Notes under the pieces: generated by a model | What the model was told of the DNA's origin: nothing | Database searches by the model: none | The model's input: only the letters and a program-made list of their open reading frames with translations | Shown: positions 7,379 to 10,699 of the stretch, piece after piece | Position numbering within the stretch: the first letter of the stretch is position 1 | Layout: every line of letters begins with the position of its first letter | Made by a program: the position numbers and the translations under genes | Source: an uncultured Clostridium sp. | GTDB taxonomy: Bacteria > Bacillota > Clostridia > Christensenellales > CAG-138 | Length of the DNA stretch: 10,699 nucleotides | NCBI GenBank assembly: GCA_900542285.1 | Contig: UQNF01000053.1 | Location: 1-10,699, forward strand | Direction: 5' to 3'

Positions 7379-8602
7379 ATGCCCATTCAATTTACACCGG
7401 TACAGCATCAATTCATTGAGTGCATCTCTGCATATCTTGACAACAGGGAGCCTTTGGAGCTTATTTCAAGGGAAGAGCAGGCGGAGCTTATCAGGCTTGC
7501 GATTGAACAGAAGCTCATTCCCATGCTCTATGCTTCCGGGTACTGCAGGACGATGGAGGACTCTCTTGCGTCAAAGGTTATGAGTGCGGCAAAGAACCAG
7601 AGCCTTGCGCAGACGATCGCGACAATAAGCTTCTCTGAGCTGTATAGGGAGTTTCAAAGCGAAGGAATAGAACCGATACTCGTTAAGGGAATGCTCTCAA
7701 GGAGCCTTTACAGGGACGAAGCCGTTCGCCCGAGCGGAGATGAGGATATCTATGCAGGGGAGAGGGATTATCTGTGCTGCCATAACAAGCTCATGGAATT
7801 GGGCGCGGTCAGCGGCGGCGGGGATGTTTACAGTGCGGATGTAATAGGCTATACCATGCCCAATGCGCTGCATATTGAGCTGCACAGAAGGCTTTTTGAT
7901 GAAAGCTCAGAGTATTCACGGCGTCACAACCGCTTTTTTGAACAGGCCAAAACCCAGCGTATTCTGCTTGGCGGCAGGGGTGCGGAGGTGGAGATAAGGA
8001 CCTTTGCTCATACGGAAAACCTGTACTATATGCTCCTTCATGCGCTGAAGCATTTTATCGGCGGAGGGTTTGGAGTGCGTACGGCGCTCGACATCGCTCT
8101 GTATGCGCAGAGGTATCTCGAAAAAATCGATGGAGCGATGCTTCAAAAACTGCTTATTGAGGATTGCGCGCTTAGCTTTACTGCCGCAGTGTTCGATATT
8201 TGCATAGCTTATTTCGGTGTGAGCGAAGCTATCCTTTCATTAGTGGGCGGCAGGCGTGTCAGTGGAGACGATATGCTGTATGACATGCTCTCGGCAGGCG
8301 TGTACGGCACAGCAGATGAAAGCCGCGCGCACAGCGCAAACATAACCAAAAACTCCGCAAACGGAGGCGGCAGGCTCTCCGGACTGATGCGCAGCCTGTT
8401 TCCGCCGATCTCATACATGAGAACAAGCTATGATTACTTGAACCGCTGCATCCTGCTGCTTCCGGCGGCATGGATACAGCGCGGATTCAAATACCTGCTG
8501 CACTTGAACAAGAATAGGGGAAACTCTGCTTCCGGCGCGCTGCGCATCGGCGAACAGCGTTCAATACTGCTGAGAAAATACGATATCAGAACCGATAGAT
8601 GA
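7379..8602 (+). CDS. Nucleotidyltransferase family protein (NTP_transf_5-like)
   Basis: 407 residues resembling the uncharacterised nucleotidyltransferases of Pfam NTP_transf_5. The signature runs LVKGMLSRSLYRDEAVRPSG followed by DEDIYA: Lys103-Gly104 begin the glycine-containing segment and Asp121/Asp123 are the expected metal-binding acidic pair. Later family features are HIELHRRLF (His165, His169), HALKH (His221, His225), then GVR and an Asp at 238. Near the C-terminus are LFPPISYMR, a YDYL segment and LLPAAWIQRG, typical of this family's tail. The reaction is presumably transfer of a nucleotidyl group to an unknown acceptor; family members are mostly without assigned function. The start has GGAG (7368-7371) 7 bases upstream and lies 26 bases after the PHP stop, so it is the last gene of the rpiR operon. 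Function within the operon is inferred only. Confidence 0.82.
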   Translation: MPIQFTPVQHQFIECISAYLDNREPLELISREEQAELIRLAIEQKLIPMLYASGYCRTMEDSLASKVMSAAKNQSLAQTIATISFSELYREFQSEGIEPILVKGMLSRSLYRDEAVRPSGDEDIYAGERDYLCCHNKLMELGAVSGGGDVYSADVIGYTMPNALHIELHRRLFDESSEYSRRHNRFFEQAKTQRILLGGRGAEVEIRTFAHTENLYYMLLHALKHFIGGGFGVRTALDIALYAQRYLEKIDGAMLQKLLIEDCALSFTAAVFDICIAYFGVSEAILSLVGGRRVSGDDMLYDMLSAGVYGTADESRAHSANITKNSANGGGRLSGLMRSLFPPISYMRTSYDYLNRCILLLPAAWIQRGFKYLLHLNKNRGNSASGALRIGEQRSILLRKYDIRTDR

Positions 8603-8616
8603 TTCAATAACAAAGT

Positions 8617-8646
8617 CGAACCGCCGCATCAGGCTGCGGCGGTTCG
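8617..8646. terminator. Long hairpin between convergent genes, probable bidirectional terminator
   Basis: CGAACCGCCGCA (8617-8628), loop TCAGGC, TGCGGCGGTTCG (8635-8646): a perfect 12-bp GC-rich stem. It lies between the end of the nucleotidyltransferase operon (8602) and the end of the convergent anti-sigma gene (8669). Neither strand has a clean T tract; on the minus strand the stem is followed by the T-rich ACTTTGTTATTG, so termination looks better in that direction. Confidence 0.65.
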
Positions 8647-8668
8647 GCTCGAATGAAAAGGAAAGAGT

Positions 8669-9394
8669 CTATTTTTTCATATCTTGGATCATGCCCTTAA
8701 AGAGCTTCATGGCATCATCGTTATCGAAACCGAAGAAGCGTGCACATAGGACGCTGTCGTTGTCAAGCTGCCAATAGAACACGGTATCCTTGCCGATCTC
8801 GAAGGTACCGACCTCGCCGGGAAATAGCTTATATGGGGCGAAGCTGATGATAGAACAATCAAAATACCGACAGTTTCCGGCAGTGTCCTTTCCTACAGCA
8901 ACACTGCGGACGGATCCGTCATCGTCGTTTTCAATGCGCTTATACATATAGCCCGGAAGCTCCTCCGGATAAAACTCGGTAGGTTCTATATCGGAAATGC
9001 TTTCGCCGCCCTTGGTGGGGAGTCCGACATCCATGCACTGGGTGTATCGGTTAGGAATGGAGTCTTCAAATGGATCCTTGATCTCGTTGCTGTTGGGATT
9101 ATCGGTTTCGTGAGCGGTGATATTACCACCAGGCTTTATCCTATTCATGATCGCCGAACCGACAACACCAAAGCATAGCAGCATGCAGGCCGCAGCAGCG
9201 ACACAGCTGAACAGTCTGCGGCGCTTGGCTTGCTTTCTCTTGTTCGCTTGGACAGCACGCTGCTTGATTGCGTCGAAATCCACCTCTGCGGTTAGAGTAT
9301 CAGCGGAGGCGCATAGAAGCTCATCAAGCTTTGCCAGATCATTCTCATCGGGCAGTATGGTAATATTATCGTTAGTATAAGCCTTATCGGTCAT
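8669..9394 (-). CDS. Single-pass membrane protein, probable anti-sigma factor (DUF4367-like sensor domain)
   Basis: 241 residues. Its ATG overlaps the sigma-factor stop in an ATGA (9394-9391), the classic coupled arrangement of sigma and anti-sigma genes; a longer frame from 9487 would run through the sigma gene and is rejected. Residues 1-52 are acidic and probably cytoplasmic. A basic cluster KRKQAKRRR (52-60) precedes one hydrophobic helix (61-83), giving N-terminus in, C-terminus out. The outer part of about 155 residues contains FYPEELPGYMYKRI and a final VFYWQLDNDSVLCARFFGF segment resembling the DUF4367 domains seen in clostridial sigma-linked membrane proteins. No HxxxCxxC zinc-anti-sigma motif is present, so it does not belong to the ZAS class. 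The role as sigma inhibitor or sensor is inferred from topology and gene order. Confidence 0.8.
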   Translation of the reverse strand: MTDKAYTNDNITILPDENDLAKLDELLCASADTLTAEVDFDAIKQRAVQANKRKQAKRRRLFSCVAAAACMLLCFGVVGSAIMNRIKPGGNITAHETDNPNSNEIKDPFEDSIPNRYTQCMDVGLPTKGGESISDIEPTEFYPEELPGYMYKRIENDDDGSVRSVAVGKDTAGNCRYFDCSIISFAPYKLFPGEVGTFEIGKDTVFYWQLDNDSVLCARFFGFDNDDAMKLFKGMIQDMKK

Positions 9395-9906
9395 ATCAGA
9401 GATACCTCGTTCTTCAGCCTTTCGGCAAGCAGCGTACGGGCGCGGACCAAGCGGGATTTGATTGTTCCTTCGCTTATTCCTGTGCATTCGGAGATTTCAC
9501 GCACGGTGAGATTGGAGAAATAATGAAGCATAACGACTTCACGATATGCATCATCAAGGGAATCGACGGCTTGGCGAACCCGTTCGGCGCGGTCGCGATC
9601 AATGGCCACTTTCTCCGGACTCGGACTGTCATCCGCTATTAGTTCGCTTATGGGCTCGGCGTCAGGCTGCTCATACTTGTTTCTACGAACGATGTCAAGA
9701 GCCAGGTTGGTTGTCGTGCGATAGAGCCAGCTCTTGAGCTGTGGTTCGGCAAGCTTGATAAGGGTCGCCTTGTTTGCCAAAACCTTTGTGAACACCGTTT
9801 GCGTCACATCCTCTGCGGTCTCCCTATGGGATACGACTCGATAGGCCGCCCAGTAGACGAGACGGGAGTAATCGGTATAGATCTTGTCGAAATCGAGCTT
9901 AGCCAA
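9391..9906 (-). CDS. ECF-type RNA polymerase sigma factor
   Basis: 171 residues, typical of ECF sigma factors, which contain only regions 2 and 4. Region 2 (about 8-76) includes YRVVSHRETAEDVTQTVFTK for core binding, and KSWLYRTTTNLALDIVRR for -10 recognition. Region 4 (about 108-162) includes VDSLDDAYREVVMLHYFSN and the helix-turn-helix TVREISECTGISEGTIKSRL for -35 recognition. The acidic linker (81-100) is normal. The start codon is TTG at 9906-9904: AAGGAG (9919-9914) is 7 bases upstream, and no ATG fits. A rare start may keep expression low. It redirects RNA polymerase to a stress or envelope regulon that cannot be named. Transcribed from a housekeeping promoter and translationally coupled to the downstream membrane protein. 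Confidence 0.93.
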   Translation of the reverse strand: MAKLDFDKIYTDYSRLVYWAAYRVVSHRETAEDVTQTVFTKVLANKATLIKLAEPQLKSWLYRTTTNLALDIVRRNKYEQPDAEPISELIADDSPSPEKVAIDRDRAERVRQAVDSLDDAYREVVMLHYFSNLTVREISECTGISEGTIKSRLVRARTLLAERLKNEVSLI

Positions 9907-9913
9907 TCCCTTT

Positions 9914-9919
9914 CTCCTT
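9914..9919 (-). promoter_or_regulatory. Ribosome binding site supporting the TTG start of the sigma gene
   Basis: AAGGAG on the minus strand, 7 bases before the TTG at 9906-9904. This spacing is the reason for accepting a non-ATG start. Confidence 0.85.
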
Positions 9920-9980
9920 AATATAACGCACGACGGCAGAATACGGTTGACAAAAATCTGAAAAATATTTCTGCATGCTG

Positions 9981-10009
9981 ATTATAGCACAGTATGGAAC
10001 TTTTGACAA
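9981..10009 (-). promoter_or_regulatory. Promoter of the sigma/anti-sigma operon
   Basis: On the minus strand TTGTCA (10009-10004), 17 bases, then TATAAT (9986-9981), with an upstream TGC that makes it an extended -10 as well. Expected start near 9974, giving a leader of about 68 bases. The -35 box begins 2 bases after the T-rich end of the tRNA terminator, so the two units are packed tightly. Confidence 0.85.
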
Positions 10010-10010
10010 G

Positions 10011-10049
10011 AAATACAAAAACAGACATAAACGCTTGGTCTATGTCTGT
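10011..10049 (-). terminator. Rho-independent terminator of the tRNA operon
   Basis: On the minus strand ACAGACATA (10049-10041), an 11-base loop, then TATGTCTGT (10029-10021): a perfect 9-bp stem followed directly by TTTTGTATTT (10020-10011). It lies 3 bases beyond the CCA end of tRNA-Gln. Confidence 0.88.
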
Positions 10050-10051
10050 GA

Positions 10052-10125
10052 TGGCTGCCGAACCTGGATTCGAACCAGGAATGAACGAGTCAGAGTCGTT
10101 AGTGTTACCGTTACACCATTCGGCA
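10052..10125 (-). tRNA. tRNA-Gln, anticodon CTG
   Basis: Full cloverleaf on the minus strand: acceptor TGCCGAA pairs with TTCGGCA, D-arm GTGT/ACAC, anticodon stem AACGA/TCGTT with loop CTCTGAC, T-arm CCTGG/CCAGG with loop TTCGAAT. The anticodon CTG is at 10093-10091 and reads CAG codons. The U1-A72 pair and G73 discriminator (10055) are known glutamine identity features. CCA is encoded at 10054-10052. The mature body is 10125-10055, 71 bases plus CCA. It is the second gene of a tRNA operon and is followed immediately by a terminator. Confidence 0.96.
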
Positions 10126-10158
10126 ATGTCAAGTCCCAAGGTGCCGTCCGCTTTGCTT

Positions 10159-10194
10159 ATAATACCCACTATTTCTAGCAGGTGCGGGTGTTAT
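10159..10194 (-). repeat. Imperfect palindrome 1 in the tRNA spacer
   Basis: On the minus strand, arms ATAACACCCGC and GTGGGTATTAT pair over 11 positions with one C-A mismatch and one G-T wobble around a 14-base loop that ends AGAAATA. It resembles palindrome 2 in arm sequence and loop end. Confidence 0.6.
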
Positions 10195-10262
10195 GCTGAT
10201 GCTTCCGGTACCCCAAGGCATTGCAAAAGCAAGAGGCGGGGGCGCCTGCCACGATCCGAGAC

Positions 10263-10294
10263 TATAACCCCTATTTACAAGGCGAGGGTTTATA
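10263..10294 (-). repeat. Imperfect palindrome 2 in the tRNA spacer
   Basis: On the minus strand, arms TATAAACCCT and AGGGGTTATA pair over 10 positions with one A-G mismatch around a 12-base loop ending GTAAAT. The shared order ATAA, ACCC, CCT, AAATAG, GGGT, TTAT with palindrome 1 suggests two diverged copies of one element. Confidence 0.6.
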
Positions 10295-10331
10295 AATCAA
10301 AACGTAACGCACACCACAGGATGAATGACTC

Positions 10332-10408
10332 TGGTGGGATTAATTGGGATCGAACCAATGACCTCTACGATGTCAACGTAGCGCTCTAACCAGCTGGGCT
10401 ATAACCCC
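10332..10408 (-). tRNA. tRNA-Val, anticodon GAC
   Basis: Cloverleaf on the minus strand: acceptor GGGGTTA pairs with TAATCCC (one G-U at 4-69), anticodon stem CTACG/CGTAG with loop TTGACAT, variable AGGTC, T-arm ATTGG/CCAAT with loop TTCGATC, discriminator A (10335) and encoded CCA (10334-10332). The anticodon GAC lies at 10374-10372 and reads GUC and GUU. The D-stem is GCCC/GAGC, so positions 12 and 23 are C and A and do not pair; the usual arrangement is GCTC/GAGC. All other hallmarks are intact and a strong promoter lies upstream, so it is probably functional. First gene of the tRNA operon. Confidence 0.94.
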
Positions 10409-10422
10409 ATCGAACGAGATGT

Positions 10423-10451
10423 ATTATACACGATACCGTTCGAATTTGCAA
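10423..10451 (-). promoter_or_regulatory. Promoter of the tRNA-Val/tRNA-Gln operon
   Basis: On the minus strand TTGCAA (10451-10446), 17 bases, then TATAAT (10428-10423). The expected start near 10416 is only about 8 bases before the 5' end of tRNA-Val, as is common for tRNA operons. No other good promoter is seen before tRNA-Gln, so both tRNAs probably share this one. Confidence 0.85.
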
Positions 10452-10505
10452 CCCCTTTTTTGAGAACACGACAAAAATTTTTTTCTTTTCTTGATCCGGG
10501 ATTCG

Positions 10506-10514
10506 TGATATAAT
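10506..10514 (+). promoter_or_regulatory. Extended -10 promoter of the DUF4364-like gene
   Basis: TGATATAAT is a perfect TGn-TATAAT extended -10 element. There is no good -35 box at 16-18 bp; TTGATC (10491-10496) is only 12 bases from the -10. Expected start near 10521, with a leader of about 67 bases. It diverges from the tRNA promoter. Confidence 0.65.
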
Positions 10515-10526
10515 TCCATATACGCA

Positions 10527-10550
10527 GGAGCATGAAAAAACCATGGCTCC
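10527..10550 (+). other. Hairpin at the 5' end of the DUF4364-like transcript
   Basis: GGAGC-ATG (10527-10534), loop AAAAAAC, CAT-G-GCTCC (10542-10550): 8 base pairs with one bulged G. It lies only about 6 bases from the predicted transcript start and 38 bases before the start codon. It may stabilise the 5' end; it is followed by a T-rich stretch but not a convincing terminator tract. Confidence 0.4.
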
Positions 10551-10587
10551 GTTATGTTTTCTTGTTATTGCTGAAGGGAGGCACGGT

Positions 10588-10699
10588 ATGTTTTTTGCAA
10601 ACGGTGAGGATAGAGCAAAGCTTACGATACTATATATTTTACGCGGCTGTCAGCTCCCGCTCTCAAGAGAGGCCCTTGAAACGGCTGCTGCCGAAAACG
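10588..10699 (+). CDS. DUF4364-like protein, N-terminal fragment cut by the window edge
   Basis: Only 37 codons are visible. The start ATG is preceded by AAGGGAGG (10574-10581) at 6 bases. The segment AKLTILYILRGCQLPLS matches the opening pattern of DUF4364 proteins of Clostridia, where LLxLYIL and a PLS/PIS segment begin a winged-helix-like fold. The function of this family is unknown to me; a DNA-binding role is a guess. An overlapping frame from ATG 10532 also stays open to the edge, but its AGGAG is only one base from the ATG, so I prefer this one. Confidence 0.65.
   Translation, partial: MFFANGEDRAKLTILYILRGCQLPLSREALETAAAEN

Larger units (their letters stand above)
10126..10331 (-). 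other. Structured 206-bp spacer between two co-transcribed tRNAs
   Basis: Unusually long for a tRNA-tRNA spacer. It holds, from right to left on the transcribed strand, a 10-bp imperfect hairpin (10294-10263), a compact GC-rich block with AGGCG-GGGG-CGCCT (10234-10247) and TTGC-AAAA-GCAA (10221-10232), and an 11-bp imperfect hairpin (10194-10159). No third tRNA, no convincing promoter and no credible coding region is seen. Reading frames that cross it are shadows over tRNA sequence. Confidence 0.7.

Noticed and set aside
9395..9487. Upstream extension of the anti-sigma gene to 9487
   Set aside because: It would run through the sigma region 4 coding sequence. The ATGA overlap at 9391-9394 is the standard coupled start.
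9925..9955. ECF-type autoregulated promoter (TGTCAACC followed by CGTC or CGTG) before the sigma gene
   Set aside because: The distances of 10 or 13 bases between AAC and CGT are shorter than the usual ECF spacing of about 16, and the upstream consensus promoter explains transcription better.
10159..10187. Separate promoter for tRNA-Gln using TATTAT at 10164-10159
   Set aside because: The hexamer 17 bases upstream is CCGCAC, not a -35 box, and the TATTAT is part of palindrome 1. Co-transcription from the tRNA-Val promoter is simpler.
10195..10262. Possible third tRNA or tRNA pseudogene in the spacer
   Set aside because: No T-arm motif of the TTCGA/TTCAA type and no acceptor pairing could be found; the GC-rich block forms only small local hairpins.
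9994..10389. Plus-strand frame of 131 codons over the tRNA region
   Set aside because: It crosses both tRNA genes antisense and contains the familiar EPGFEPGM peptide that arises from translating tRNA T-arms; not a protein.
10532..10699. Frame starting MKKPWLRYVFLLLL, resembling a signal peptide
   Set aside because: AGGAG is only one base from the ATG and is paired in a hairpin, while the frame from 10588 has a well-spaced AAGGGAGG and matches the DUF4364 N-terminus. Not excluded without more sequence.

Overview
The window looks like a chromosomal segment of an anaerobic member of the Clostridia (Firmicutes), probably close to the Ruminococcaceae/Oscillospiraceae. The main reasons are a single-chain pyruvate:ferredoxin oxidoreductase, strong AGGAGG-type ribosome binding sites, a DUF4364-type gene start, an RpiR regulator and an ECF sigma/anti-sigma pair. 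Base composition is intermediate. No phage, transposase, IS element or CRISPR array is visible, and every gene except the last is complete.

Layout from left to right. (1) 54-3581, minus strand: a full-length pyruvate:ferredoxin (flavodoxin) oxidoreductase, the central pyruvate-oxidising enzyme of fermentative anaerobes, with its own near-consensus promoter. (2) 3875-5653, plus strand: a divergent, unrecognised putative lipoprotein behind a perfect TTGACA-17-TATAAT promoter, closed by a GAAA-loop terminator. (3) 5820-8602, plus strand: a compact three-gene operon encoding an RpiR/MurR-type regulator, a PHP-domain metal-dependent phosphoesterase and an NTP_transf_5-type nucleotidyltransferase. 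It ends at a 12-bp hairpin shared with the convergent unit. (4) 9906-8669, minus strand: an ECF sigma factor with a TTG start, overlapping by 4 bp a gene for a single-pass membrane protein that is probably its anti-sigma factor or sensor. (5) 10408-10011, minus strand: a tRNA operon of promoter, tRNA-Val(GAC), a 206-bp structured spacer, tRNA-Gln(CTG) and a terminator. (6) 10588 to the edge, plus strand: the first 37 codons of a DUF4364-like protein.

The regulatory anatomy is unusually readable. Five promoters have -35 and -10 boxes exactly 17 bp apart (nifJ, lipoprotein, rpiR operon, sigma operon, tRNA operon), and a sixth is of the extended -10 type. They fix the start of nifJ at 3581, and ribosome binding sites fix the TTG start of the sigma gene.

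I found no clearly new defence or mobile system. The most worthwhile oddities are two similar imperfect palindromes in the tRNA spacer, a C-A mismatch in the D-stem of tRNA-Val, and the operon linking a sugar-phosphate-type regulator, a PHP phosphoesterase and an uncharacterised nucleotidyltransferase.
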